Of a stretch of DNA of 64,000 nt, positions 47,418 to 60,042 are shown piece by piece. The first letter of the stretch is position 1. Each line of letters starts with the position of its first letter. The DNA comes from Abelmoschus esculentus (taxonomy: Eukaryota; Streptophyta; Magnoliopsida; Malvales; Malvaceae), in NCBI GenBank assembly GCA_035048815.1, contig JAUCBN010000014.1, positions 15,545,501 to 15,609,500 of the forward strand. The letters run 5' to 3'. The notes below the pieces were generated by a model. That model worked only from the letters and a program-made list of their open reading frames with translations. It was not told the origin of the DNA and searched no databases. Position numbers and translations under genes: made by a program.

Positions 47418-50024
47418 TCTGTTCTTGTACAGCATGTGCGAATCATGAAAACTACGTATACGTGCATCTCTTGCTGTTTTCTTGATGCTTGTTGCCGCTT
47501 ACCATCGACTTTCTGAAGTATTTGTTGATGTTTTCTCATTTATCTCGACACTTCTTTGCACTTTGGGAGTAATCCACATCATACACCCCCGACGGATATC
47601 TCATCCCATATGAAGCACTTTGAGCCCGAAACATGGAAGTTGTGTTCCAAAGTGCTTCGAAGCATTATCAGCGGTTGTACCTCTGCATCTGTTTGACACT
47701 GTTGTCCCTATCAATGACATGATTTTCACCCCTGTTGGCTTGCATGGTTCCTTCTTGCCATCGGTTACTTGTTGGATCAAATGGATTGATCGTGTACTTT
47801 TGAATGGGATCTTCACTCATGTCTTTGCCTTCTGTTTCCTCCATGCATGACATTGTTGATGGTATTGGTATTTCGATTTCATGGCCCAAAGCATTCTGGA
47901 TAAAGGAAATGAGAGCTATGCTACGAGACATCTCTTGAGCTCTCGCCTCCGTATCCCGTTTTATCCTTTCCATCACCTGCCGTTGCCATGCTTCCTCTCT
48001 AATTATTCTCTCTCTTTCCCTCTTCTCTATCATCTCTAGTAATTGCTTGTACATCTGTTCCTGCTTATCCATCATTTTCTTCACTATTTTTTCCAATGAA
48101 AGTTCAATTGTCTGCTTTCTTTTTCGCTTCCTCTTCTTCTTTAAGGGTTCATTCACAGTCGCCGACAAATCATCATAATCGCTACCAAAAGATGAGCTGC
48201 AGAAACAAGGAAAACATCACAAGATATTCAGTTGCATTAATGGTTCTGGTCATGAATTTGTTAAAATAGGCTTCAAACTAATAAAGTTCAGACAATAAAC
48301 TCAATCAACTTTTCATCTGTCATAAGTTTTATACATTAGATCTTCACACAAATTTTGGAACACGCATTCAAAAAGTTGAACAAGAATGCCATAATGCACT
48401 ATGAGGAGCAGGATCTGAAAGAAAACACTCAAGCATCTTCTATAAAACAACAAGTGATGACAATTTGATCGACCAACTTGTAAAGTTAGCCATAAAAGTA
48501 GTTTCCAAGTAAGATCATCAAATTTAAAAATATCCGAGTCAACTTACGACAAGAGGACCACTCCCTTTTAATTTTCACATGAATTGAGCACCACCCCCAA
48601 GCTCTTACCAAAATTACAAAACTAGGAAGATGGATATGACAGGACTAGATGTTGTACATAGAGCATCAAATTTTACACTTCGTACTGTACATTATCTTAC
48701 CCATGTGTTGCACTAGAAGTAAAAGTCATAAACATTCACATGAACATCCAACCTGTTAAAATGGAAGAATAGAACAGATAAACAGGGTTTTGCGTATTAA
48801 ATGCGATCAGTTCAAGTTGGCAACTTTATCCATCATTTCAAGTTCCACTACAAAGAAAACCAACACCTATTGAGTCCAGTGGCAATGAACTCAATAGAGT
48901 CGATGCTACTTAACTTGGCTCGACTCCTGATAGTGTTGGAGGTACGCGGTTACTGGATACCACGGTGTCCAAGAACCCAAAAAATTCCAAATATCAAAAT
49001 CTTATCTTACACTAGTTATAGTCCAAGTTATTATTCAAACTTTTGTTCCAACATTTGCATAAAAAGGAAAACCGGCGTTCCCAGAGACAATGAGTAGGCA
49101 TCAATAAAAAAAATAAAAAAAAAAACACTCAAAATCAAATCAAAGGAGATTAAAATCACCCAACCCAACATAGGATAACAAGCATTGCCTGTTGAGGGAT
49201 ATGGAGCTCTATGCCCCTTAAACAAAGTCTCCTGCTCTAGTCTTTTGGATAGAAAAAAGATCACCGGAAGAGCTTCCCCCCATTTAACAGTTCAACCCAG
49301 CTCAATTAGAGATATAATCGGGATACATGTAGCAACTGGACACAGGGTGTCTCTTAAGATAACAAAGAGAGGGTACTAAGATGCAAAAAATCAGTAGTAT
49401 TGTATCTTTGGGGGGACTAATTCTAGTATTTCAACTTCAAAATTAATTTAGAAAAGGATCTACCTGACCCAATGTGTGTACTCCAACGTGTCGAAGGATA
49501 GTAAACCCATTAATAAATCAGTATAATAAATATAAATTCTTTCTTATATGGCAGGCTACATGCATGCATACAATACATACATGGAATCAAGTCAATAGTT
49601 TTTTAACCAACACAACGTCCTACAGTGGAAGGAGCAATAAATATACATACGTACCCTGAAAGCTCTCTTCTTTGCTCCGAGCATGGCGATTCCTCTACCC
49701 ACAGCCGCCCCAGCAGACCGTACCCATCACGTCACCTTCTTCTGCTCTAATAGGAGGTACCAAATAATCAAAGGAATCTCCATTTACCGCGCAGACATCA
49801 TCACCCACAAGTCCAACTGTATGAGCGAACTCCAAGGGATCCTCCGCCTGTGAGCTTGCCGGTGACCTGCCGTTGTACCTAATCGGACGCAGCTTTTGCG
49901 GCGGCAGATTCGGATGGTGATCACCCATCATCATGTCCTCCGCAGGTTCAATCATTGTCGTTAAATCAGGGAATGGGGCCACGTATTGAGGGAAAGCTTC
50001 CTGGCCGCCGGTGAAAAGCTCCAT
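47418..50024 (-). pseudogene. Trihelix (GT-2 group) transcription factor, disrupted
   Basis: Exon 1 (49655-50024) starts MELFTGGQEAFPQYVAPFPD and exon 2 runs from an acceptor at 48196 to about 47418. Exon 2 encodes the family's central helix (KKMMDKQEQMYKQLLEMIEK, REEAWQRQVMERIKRD) and ISFIQNALGHEIEIP, resembling At5g47660. The C-terminal trihelix domain is present but broken. The open frame ends at 47668, while the domain continues in another frame (EVQPLIMLRSTLEH, IWDEISVGG). It then slips again to SAKKCRDK, with TGA at 47536-47538 where Trp is expected, then ENINKYFRKSM and finally HMLYKNR after a further slip. Exon 1 also reaches a stop at 49695, and only a frame slip near 49725 gives a frame (VEESPCSEQRREL) that joins exon 2. 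No N-terminal trihelix domain was found. A truncated product lacking DNA binding cannot be excluded. Confidence 0.65.
48197..49654 (-). other. Intron of the trihelix pseudogene
   Basis: About 1.46 kb bounded by a GT donor (CAGG|GTACGT) and a CTGCAG acceptor. No trihelix exon was found within it on either strand. Confidence 0.5.
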
Positions 50025-50576
50025 CCTTTTCTCTTCACGGTAAAATCAACAGAAATTACTAGTAGTAAAATATAAACTACTGCTAAATAATTCAAATAAA
50101 TTATTACAACCACCATACCAAAACAATCAAAAAAAAAGGCGGCGGACTGAGGGTTTGGTTTTGAGGTTTGGGTGAAAGTGTGGGCAGCGTAAATTGAAGT
50201 AAAAAGGGTAAATGAAAATAAAAAGGGAAAAGCTTGGCCCTGCAAAATTACGACTTTTTCCCATGCTTTGAAGATAATTACGTGTTTGGCCCCTTTATGC
50301 TTACGTGTCAGCCGCTCAGCTTCCTTCCAATTCCAATAAAAAAAACATGAAATTCCCAGAATAACTACAGTAGATTTGATGACATCCAATCCATGATCCA
50401 TATTGTCGTCCATGTCTGCCAATTGCTGTGCCGGCATCTTGTCGGTTGCTTTGCCAATCGTCAATAGCCATGCTTATTTCCACTGGCATGAAACCAAAAT
50501 AAGCATGCTATTAATATAGTATCTTATTTGATTATATTATTACAAAATGCCAGAATATATAATAAATAAATCAAAA
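50025..50576. promoter_or_regulatory. Divergent promoter between trihelix and NUDT8-like genes
   Basis: Only 552 bp separates the two start codons, which face away from each other. The region holds C/T-rich leader-like sequence on both sides. A long minus-strand open frame here has no family features. Confidence 0.5.
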
Positions 50577-53500
50577 ATGTTGAAAAGGCTTAGTTTTTCA
50601 ATCACAACCAGAAATCTGAGGTCTTTGTTTGGATTTGGGTTTCCCAAAATTTGGCATCCTGCACTTCAGCTGCCTTCATCTTTCCCAGGTATGTATCCAA
50701 AAAGGAAAACTTTAATCAAGTTTATAGCTTTTTTCCCTGTAAGAATAGAAAAGAAAAAGTATTGCAAATTCTGGGTTTTGCTTTCTAGGTATTGGTTTCT
50801 CATTTAGATTTAATACTACATGGTTTTTCATTTCGGAATATGTGTGATCTGCAGCAGTAGGGCTTAGAATTAGAACCAGAACCAGACTCGAACTTATGTC
50901 AGCATCAAGGAATTCAGCGCCTGCAAATGAAAAAGATAAACAAGTATTGCAAGATTTTAAACTTCTTAATGCAGTGAATGATAGGTATGGAGGAGTAGTG
51001 GTTGAAGTGAAAGAGTCCATGGAGTCTGCCCTCTTTGCTTCAATGCTTAGAGCTTCTATAGCACAGTGGCGACAACTGGTTTTTGTTCTCTCAATCTCAT
51101 TCATATTTAATGTCATACTACCAAGTTTGAAATGAAGCTTATGCTACAGCCCCTCTCTCCACACAAACTCGTCTGCAATAGCACTTCATGCCTTTCTTTA
51201 TACTATTACTTTACTGTTCTTGTTCATTGCTGGTGTCTTTACGCTTTGGTCCTTTCCTTCATTGTTCTTTGTAGATCAACTTTGCATTCTTATAATTAAA
51301 TAAGATGATCGACTCGCTAACGCCTTCTGTTTACATTTTGATTTCTGCTTTCTATGAAATCAATCCTAGTTGCAGCCATTGTACATGAGTACATCATTCT
51401 ACAACTTGAAAGTTTCTGCTTCATAGGCATATAGCAATAGTTCCTTATCATGTGCAGTTTTATCTCTTATACAGTTCTATGTTTCTCTACGAATCATGTA
51501 AGAACATGTTTTGCAGGGCAAAAGGGGTGTGTGGATCAAATTGCCTATTCAGCATGCCAATCTTGTTGAACCTGCTGTCAAGGTTATTTGTTATCGCTTA
51601 CAGCCTAATTGAACTGATTTATAGAAAGCCCTTTCGAATGCTAATTCTAATTTTTGTTTCATTCATATCTTATATTACTACTGTATTGAGGCGCAGGAAG
51701 GATTTTGGTATCACCATGCTGAGCCGAATTACTTGATGCTTTGTTATTGGATTCCCGAAGGTACACATACTCTTCCTGCGAATGCTTCACACCGGGTGGG
51801 CATTGGTGCATTTGTCATGAATGAAAAAAGAGAGGTAATTCCCCAATTCCTTGAGGCTTATCATTTATTTATATCATAGCCTGTTCATATAAAATATTTC
51901 ATTATGGATAATTTTAACTTGTATTCCTTTAGACAGAAATGAAAGTTCAGTTATGATTCGGTATAGTTTTAATTGCACTTTGCTTTTTAATGTCAAGGAT
52001 CTTTATTTACGCTTCTCTGTGTATGAACAGTATGCTTTGGAAAGGACAGAATTAAATTAACTTATTGAAGCAGTTTGCTCCAGAATTGTGCTAATCTTGC
52101 CTAGGAACAAAAATAATAACAAAACTCTTGTTTTTTTTTTAACTTTTATATGCATAGGAGGTTGAGTAATTGCTTACTGTATAGATGTTACAATTTGAGG
52201 GACTATAATGTTGTCTGTATAGTTCAATTCATTCTTTGTGTTTTTCTTGAGTTGAGGATCTCCGTAGTTCCTCGACTCATTTTAGCAGTTTTTTTCTTCT
52301 CCAGTTGGTATACTGCATCTCCTTGACCTACCCTTGCTTGAACATACACAATTTTAGATGTAGGATTTTATACTGATCAGGATTATCCCCTTGTTCTTTC
52401 ATGTTGAAAAAGGTTTCATGTATGCTCAAATAAGCCTGCAATATTCCGTGTATAATACGTATTGAAAAGTGTTGAAAAGTATCTTCAATATGTAATTAAT
52501 TTTTAAAGCTGCATCTACCACTCACACATTCACACTCTGTCTCCGGTAAATGCTTATCAAGAAAAAAACTGTATTATCCGTACTGCTTCTGGACTTGAAA
52601 CACGTTTATAATTTTCAAATTTTGCGGTTTTCATATCTTGATCATAGATTTTAGTGGTCCAAGAGAACACAGGACGATTTCGGGGTACAGGTGTGTGGAA
52701 GTTCCCTACAGGAGTTGTGGATGAGGTATGTGTATCAAGTGATTCTAGATATAATACCATGGCATGCATATTCCCTTCTTGAACTATTTTATCTCCAGGG
52801 AGAAGATATCTGCTCGGCTGCAGTTCGAGAAGTAAAAGAAGAGACAGCTGTGAGTAACTGTTATTCAATACATATATGAAATGTTATTGCACCTATCAAT
52901 CTGATACGGTGAATTATGTTTAGGAATGATTTGAATATCTTTGGTCTTCTGCTGACTCAGGTTGATACAAAATTTATTGAGGTACTAGCTTTCAGGTATG
53001 ACATCTCTATAAGCATAGCATTGCTACTTAAAACGAAAACTCAAGCATGTGCTCTTCCAGTTTAAGTTGAAATCAACCTTTCTAAATCAGACTCAGGTAT
53101 GACATGAATACTTCGGCAAGACTGCTAGACAAATCATCTTTCATGTGTCTTAAGGAACACAATATGCACTTCCTACACACACAGTAACAGGATGCATTTC
53201 TGTAATTGTGTCTTCATCCCAAATCCTGACACTAAGTGATTTTTTCTTGGTAACTGTTGTTTTTGTTTCTCTCCCTTTTCTTTTGCAGACAAAGTCACAA
53301 AGCATTCTTTGATAAGTCGGATATATTCTTCCTATGCTTGCTGGAACCACTTTCATCTGAAATTCAAATGCAGGAAAGTGAGATAGGAGCAGCCAAGGTT
53401 TGTTTTGCAACAACATGAAGAAAAAAATATAAACACGGTTTAAAAATATCTGATCGATTATACGAGCAAATATTCCACATTCGATGAAACGTCTCATGGT

Positions 53501-53716
53501 TATTTCTATTTTCTTTTTATGCAGTGGATGCCCGTCGAAGAATACACCGCTCAACCATTTGTCCAGAAACACGAGCTCTTGAAATATATTGCTGACATAT
53601 GCTTGGCAAAGAAAGATAGAAACTATTCCGGGTTTTCTCCGGTGCCTACCTCCTCGGCGTTCTCAGATGAAAAGAACTACATGTACTTCAACACTCGTGA
53701 CCTCAATGGACAGTAA
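50577..53716 (+). CDS. NUDT8: Nudix hydrolase, NUDT8-like
   Basis: Nine exons (50577-50688, 50861-51078, 51517-51582, 51697-51834, 52648-52725, 52799-52849, 52961-52995, 53289-53397, 53525-53716) sum to 999 bases, 332 residues. The basic N-terminus (MLKRLSFSITTRNLRSL) resembles an organelle-targeting peptide. The plant pre-Nudix domain follows (GGVVVEVKESMESALFASML, KRGVWIKLPI, WYHHAEPNYLML). The Nudix box reads G-VVDEG-E-DICSAAV-REVKEET-A-V, with catalytic REVKEE intact but the final Gly replaced by Ala. The C-terminus (AAKWMPVEEY, MYFNTRDLNGQ) matches the NUDT2/6/7/8 clade, which hydrolyses nucleoside diphosphate-linked compounds such as ADP-ribose or NADH. The substrate here is unknown. 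An in-frame ATG also lies at 50547; the later one was chosen to match the basic start. Confidence 0.88.
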
Positions 53717-55078
53717 TTTTCATTGTTTATGGCTTCTAAATTATACATGGGGTAAGGATTGAACTTCTGAAATTCATACTGAATAAATTCTTGACTTGAA
53801 CAAGCACAAGTGCTGCTATATCTTAGCCTTACATTGTATAAAGATTCTTTCCTCATGCTCCACAACTAAATAAACAATTCATTCAAAGTTTAGATTTGAT
53901 TGTTTTGTCTTCTCTGTTTTATCTAATTCGATCGAAAGCTAAGCATGTTACACAGCCGGGGTGGTCGAGTCCATGTTGACCATCGCTCCGATGCGCCATC
54001 GGTGGTCAAGAACTCGCAAGATATGTCGCTTATACAGGTATAAATTATTGCAATTTTTCTAAATATATATTCTTCACATAAGATATTTTCAGTCCCTTAC
54101 ATCCTGAAGGAAAAATGAGTATGTCATAATTATCTTTTAATTCACTGTAACATTATATGAGGCCCAGGCCCAGGCCCAACCCATTTATGTAAAGATGTAA
54201 ACATTTGGGTTCCGTAACAAAATGCAAGGTCACAATTAGGCATTAATCTCCTCCATTTAAACTTTTTATTTATCTCATATTAAAAGAATAAATTTAAAGT
54301 TAAAATTTTAAATATATATTTTTTATGTATTTAAAATTTAATTATTTTAATATTAAAACATAAGAAAAACACGTTTAATTAAATTAACCCTAAAATCCAT
54401 CCTGTCACATTAATTGTCCTATTTATTGCAGGAACCCATTTCTACAAAGAAGTAGACAGCATGAATGTCAATAAGGAAAGAAAAATAGACAGATGAATTA
54501 TATTAATTACAACATAAAGTCTACAATCATAAGTCCAATCACTTAATTTAATAAAAAATTTAGGGTTTATTATAATTTAAGATTTAAAGGTTGTAAATTT
54601 AGAATTAATGATTTAGAATTGATAAATTATAGTTAGAATTTATTGATTAGGTTATAATTTGGGTTTATAGATTATAATTTATATCACATTAAATTTTAAA
54701 TATTAATCTTTAAACCCTAAATTCTAACTCTAAAATCAAGACACTTATGAAAATTTTTTATTTTCATCCTGTATATTAAATATAAATCATTTGATAAATA
54801 ATATTATTTTTTGGAATATCCAATCATTTATCAAATTTTTAATTTAACCTTATTGATATTATATTTGGTATTAATATCGATAATAATTATACTCATGGAC
54901 AAAACTATACTTTATCCCAGGCATTCTCCCTCTCATTTTTTAATTATTAAAAAATATCTATAAATATTTGCCTGTTTAAATATCTTAATTTTAGTTTATT
55001 AATTATATTTTATTCTCTCAACTTAATATTTTGGTTCCGTTCATGAAAACCCTAAAAATGTGATATCTTCCCGTATAG
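53717..55078. other. AT-rich spacer with a GC-rich patch and degenerate repeats
   Basis: A GC-rich patch of about 100 bp lies at 53950-54040. Degenerate TTTAGGG/CCCTAAA-like wording (TTTAGGGTTTATTAT, TAAACCCTAAATTC) occurs at 54555-54735. No gene was supported. Confidence 0.4.
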
Positions 55079-55357
55079 GAGCTATGGTGGCCGTTAAATG
55101 TGAACCTTCAAGTAAGATCAAATCAAGCACAACTCAAACTACAACAGATGAATACGGAGATTTCATGATTCACCTTCCATCTCAACTCAACGGAATTGAC
55201 AATTTGGAAAAGACATGTTCAGTCCAAATCAATCGAATACCAAAGAAGTCGATGTGCCAACCAACCGATAATGGTGAAGAAACACAAGCGATTGAAACTT
55301 TCGTCGATCGGAAACGGAATCCGCCGGAAAGATAAGACTCCAGCATATCACATATAA
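55079..55357 (+). pseudogene. Pollen Ole e 1/extensin-type domain fragment
   Basis: After a plausible acceptor (CCGTATAG|GA) the frame reads GAMVAVKCEPSSKI, TTTDEYGDFMIHLPSQL and CSVQINRIPKKSMCQ. This is the second exon pattern of the Ole e 1-like cell-wall protein family, with Cys residues at the expected spacing. Near 55270 the frame slips by one base. The continuation KRLKLSSIGNGIR, a family landmark, is found in another frame, ending at 55357. No first exon with a signal peptide was found upstream. This is an orphan, frameshifted remnant; the open frame to 55335 would give an abnormal tail. Confidence 0.65.
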
Positions 55358-56740
55358 ACCTATAAACAAATACCTGCTGAGGAAACCAAATTAACACCGA
55401 TGTGCTGTTGTGATTGGTAAAGGCAAGTAATCATTCACTATGTTGTTTTTTCTTGAATTAGAGAAATGGGTCTTTCTCCTCCTACGTCATGAAATACAGA
55501 TAGTGTGGTCTCGGGTATGTCCGCCAATGTGTTTGATGAATTGTCCCAAAGGAAATTTTCTGTCGTCATGTCATCGACTTTATTTCATTATTAACCCTGT
55601 AGACTGTAGTGGTGTAGTAATTAGTAGTACGGTACCACACGCGGGGTGGGATTGGATTGGATTCCCTCCCACCTAATTGCTTTGCCACTTGTGGACCACT
55701 CCATTAAATTGGGCTACCATTTTGGTGTTTCCTTCATGCTCATAAGTCATTTTCTTCCACCACTTTGTTCAAATCTTTATGAATTCATCCATGGATAATA
55801 ATTTGTTGCATGCCAATGAAGTCTTGATGGTGTTCATGAGGGTTTGGATCCTTGCACACCTTATTCAAAGTTTACTAAACAAGGGCCCGTAGAATGGATA
55901 TTTTACTTTCAACAAACGTTTACAACTCGTTGTCGAACGAAACCTAAGTATATGTTTGAAATTTATTTTGGGTTTATTTTAACGTACCACTATTTGTAAA
56001 ATATATCCGAGAATAGAGATATTTAATGGACGGTGATAAGTGTTATTTTTAGTTTAAATATTGTTTAATTAAGATAATTGTCTATTTTATTTTTAAAATT
56101 TAAAAATTTTATAAATTCTTATCTTTCCTAATGTTTGATCATAACTATGTCCCTAGATATATAAATATTATTGGTTTGACAATAAAAAATTTCGTTAAAA
56201 TAAATTAATTCAGATATAAATAAAAATAATAATAGTTTTTTTCATAAAAAATAAAAAATTTGTATTTTTATACTCCATCTATTCTACTAAAATTTATAGT
56301 TGTTAAATGATATCACACAAATAATTTTTTAAGAATATTTATTATATAATATATGTAATAAATAAATTATTTTTATATTTTATAATTTTAATGAGAGAAG
56401 AACAGAATTTTTTGTATTTTAATATTAAAAATTAAATTTTTAAATCTTAACTTTGAATTAAAAAATTAAATCATAAATTTTATATTTTTTTAAAATATTT
56501 TACTTTAATTTCTAAATAACTTTTAAATTCGACATTAAATTATAATCCCAATTTTTAGTATACTTTATAAATTAAAGCACAAAAAGGACGAGAAATTCCT
56601 ATTTTAGAACAGCACAAATGGAAAGTGTGTAGAGTTATTTTTATTTAAGAAAATTGTAATAATGGAATATTTTTGTAATAATTATTTCTATTTTTAATAA
56701 AAGTAAAAACCAGATATTACTATATAATGCAGAGCTGAAA
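55358..56740. other. AT-rich spacer
   Basis: No coding frame was supported. Ends in the promoter of the SnRK1 beta-subunit gene. Confidence 0.4.
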
Positions 56741-57159
56741 GGCGAAGAAGAAAGGGTAAGCCAGGCAAACAAACAGAGAGACAGAAGGAGGAGGAGGGAA
56801 AGCTCATAGATCGATAGCCCTAAACCTAAAAACCCAAACAATAAACAACTGAGAATCACAGACTTTGTCAAACGGTGACGTGACCTTCATCCCCCATTCC
56901 AGATCCCAACATAATTCTATCTCCTTGTTCTTTTTAATTTTTCCCGAATTCTGCATCTCGGTTTCTTTTCCCTTCCTTTTTTTAGTTATGGGTATCTGTT
57001 ATAATGTGGGAATTATGAATCAATTGTGAGATTCTGTAATTGGTGGGAGTTTGGGTTTTCTCTATTTTGCTTTGTTAATTATATATTAAAAGTAAAAAAA
57101 AAGGTGATAAATTGATCATCAATAAAGAGAATAATTAATTTTATTGTTTTAGAAAAAGA
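56741..57159 (+). promoter_or_regulatory. Leader region of the SnRK1 beta-subunit gene
   Basis: A GA-rich leader-like stretch (56740-56800) is followed by T-rich sequence. It ends TTGTTTTAG|AAAAAGA directly before the ATG, suggesting a leader intron whose acceptor lies seven bases before the start codon. Confidence 0.5.
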
Positions 57160-60042
57160 ATGGGGAATGTGAATGGAAGAGAAGATGGGAGTAACTGCCC
57201 AGCAGGGATTGAAGAAGAAGAAGAAGAAAAGGGTAACAGTATTCTCGAAGCTTTGGCTGCACCCATGGCTCACTCACCTCCTCACAGTCCCACATCCACA
57301 CACTCCCCTCTCATGTTTACTCCTCAGGTACGCTTTTTTGGGGATTTATGTTTAATGGAATGTGATTTGATTTTGTTGCATGGGAATCTGGCTGCTTCTA
57401 ATCGTGTATATATGTTCAATGCATAAAATTAACATAAAAATAATGATTATTGAAGCAATTTTTTTATTAGTTTTTTTTTATGAATCTATGTTATTACTTA
57501 TTTGTTTGATGCAAGTCATTGTGAGGTACACTAATTACTTAGTAATTTTTTAATGAAAATTGTGGATTTTTGTTTAAAAACAATGCAAAAAGAATTAAAA
57601 TTTATAATTAGATCAATGCTAGTATAATAACATGATCTGTAGTTCAGGTAAACGAAGTGTTTAGATTATTTATACTCGAGTATTTGACTTAGTGTTTGCT
57701 GCATGGTTCCCTCTCACTCAAAGAGTGGATCTTAGGTGCCTCCTTCCCCGACTAGAAATCATATAGGCTATTTTTCAACATTCGCTCCTAGGTTGTATCT
57801 GTTTCCTTTGATAAATTACATGTTGCAAGTTTGGCGGGAGTCTCAGTGTGATCCCTTTGATTTTTTAATTTAAAGAGATGTTATTTGGTTGTTTTGACGC
57901 TTGTTTCATTTATCTTTTGTGAGAATTTATACATGTTCAAAGGCCCATAGGTAGAGAAAGAACTTCTTATGCGAAAATTGCATTCGTATAATGCAAATGG
58001 CCATAAAATTGATGCAAACTAGATGAATTTTATGCTACTGTGTATGCATTCTGAGGCAGTAAATGGTAGGGTTCTGCATTGATGCATCTGGATGAATTTT
58101 CCTGTTGTAAATTAAGCTTTTGAGGTTGCATTATGGATAAAACTAACCTAATTTATAAGTTGTCTATAAATGCAGACTGTGTTAACAGTTTATGAAGTTC
58201 TTAACATGTAGGCAATAGGGGGAAATATGTAGTTTCTTGCAATATCTGCAAATCACCGACTTTAGAACGATTTAGCTTAGAGTTTCTCTTGTTCAAATTT
58301 TGTTTCACTTTTATTTCTTATTAATCCCTTTAAACACTTCATAGCCTTCCCACCTTTTCTGGGTGTTATAATCCCACTTTTCTTTGTTTTGGATTCTTCT
58401 TTTCAAATTCAAAACAGTTTTGCTCACGGTCCCTTTTCTTTCCCTATCCAGTTCTAAATCCTAAAACCCTTCTATTTATAATCCTAGTCTTGCCCCATCT
58501 CTTCGCCCTAAGCCCATCATACTTCACGTTGCCAAATTTCTAAAATCTGTTGTTGTCATAGTTTTCTAGTTTTGGTATGTTTTTTTGTCACCACAAGAGA
58601 AATAGGAACTTGTATGTATATGTAGCTAGCCATTGTCAAGTATGCTTGTATAGTAACATGTATCTATTTCTGTCAAAGCTGTCAATTTTATCCACTGTGC
58701 CTTCTTTCATCCCAGGTTCCAGTTCTTCCTTTACAGAGACCGGATGAGATGCACACATCAAGCATGTCTTGGTTGCAGAGTTCGATAGGATATGAGGATG
58801 GCTTCCCTGAGAAGGGAATTCCAACAATGATTACATGGAGCTATGGTGGCAAAGAAGTTGCTGTTGAGGGATCATGGGATAACTGGAAGACAAGGTTCCT
58901 GATATTCCCTGCCTAGTACTGTTTTTATTGAAAGGAAAATATTTAGCTCTTTATGAACTGTTATCGCAGGTCTGACATTTAACTTGTTTGTGGTCTTGAT
59001 CAGAATTCCTTTGCAGAGATGTGGAAAAGACTTCACTATTATGAAAGTCTTACCATCAGGTGTTTACCGGTATAGGTTCGTTGTTGATGGGCAATTGAGG
59101 TATTCCCCTGACCTGCCATGGGTTCAAGATGGTGTTGGCAATGCTAACAACGTTTTGGACTTGCAGGTAAATTCTTATATTTATCTTATATTGAGTTTGG
59201 TACTTGTAGTTTTAGGATTCCCCATTATTTGTTTTCATAGAATATGAGCACAGTCCATGAATATATCCACTCTTGTCCTGATAAGGTGAATTCCATTCTT
59301 CAGAAAACTTTTCTGTTGAGTTATCGGTCTCTAATTAATATTGGCTTGGGGATAAATTCATTCCTTGGCGTCCATGGATACTAAAAACTTGTGCTTATCG
59401 AGCTGGCATTGTTGTGATGGATGAGACCTATATATTGCTAAGCAAAAGCATCAAAATGTTTTGCTCCGCATGTGATCAAAAGCACCGACTCACACTCAGC
59501 TACAGCATTCTGTTTTTGTATGTTCTATTTTGTTGCTATATTCATCAGAAAGGTTTATAATCAACTCCATATGAAAACGGTAAATGTCGATGTACTTCTG
59601 TCACATGGGAGCATTATAGGCTTTCTTACTTGTATTTTGCACTCTTTCGCCTTCCCTTCATTTCCTCGACTTTCTAAATAATGCCAATTGTGAATAAAAT
59701 ACCCTGCAGGATTATGTTCCAGAAGATATCAAAAGTATATCTAGCTTTGACCCCCCTCAGTCCCCGGAGTCAAGTTACAGTAGCTTGCCTCTCGGAGCCG
59801 AAGATTTTGCTAAGGAACCACCGCTCGTTCCTCCTCACCTACAACTGTCACTCCTCAATCTGCCTACATCTCACATGGAGATACCACCTCCTCTGTCAAG
59901 ACCAAAGCATGTAATCCTCAATCATCTGTATATTCAAAAGGGGAAAAACAGCCAACCTGTGGTGGCACTCGGTTCGACTCAGCGATTTCGGGCCAAGTAT
60001 GTTACCGTGGTGCTGTACAAACCCGTGCAGCGGCAGTATTAG
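57160..60042 (+). CDS. KINB: SnRK1 regulatory subunit beta (AKINbeta1/2 type)
   Basis: Four exons, 57160-57327, 58716-58894, 59004-59166 and 59710-60042, total 843 bases (280 residues). The N-terminus MGNVNGRED is an N-myristoylation signal, so the subunit can tether the kinase to membranes. A Glu run and a Ser/Pro/His stretch follow (PPHSPTSTHSP). The CBM48 carbohydrate-binding module spans about residues 95-175 (TMITWSYGGKEVAVEGSWDN, GVYRYRFVVDGQLR, LPWVQDGVGNANNVLDLQ). The C-terminal association domain (LPLGAEDF to RFRAKYVTVVLYKPVQ) binds the alpha and gamma subunits. SnRK1 is the plant energy-stress kinase. Length and exon pattern are normal for the family; beta1 versus beta2 is not decided. 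Confidence 0.92.

Noticed and set aside
49961..50464. Minus-strand open frame of 167 codons upstream of the trihelix start
   Set aside because: It overlaps the first coding exon in another frame and the divergent promoter. It has no family features, and its hydrophobic look comes from AT-rich codons.
53944..53990. Possible tRNA-like start (CCGGGGTGGTCGAG)
   Set aside because: It resembles a D-arm at first sight but no acceptor stem or T-arm follows at the right spacing.
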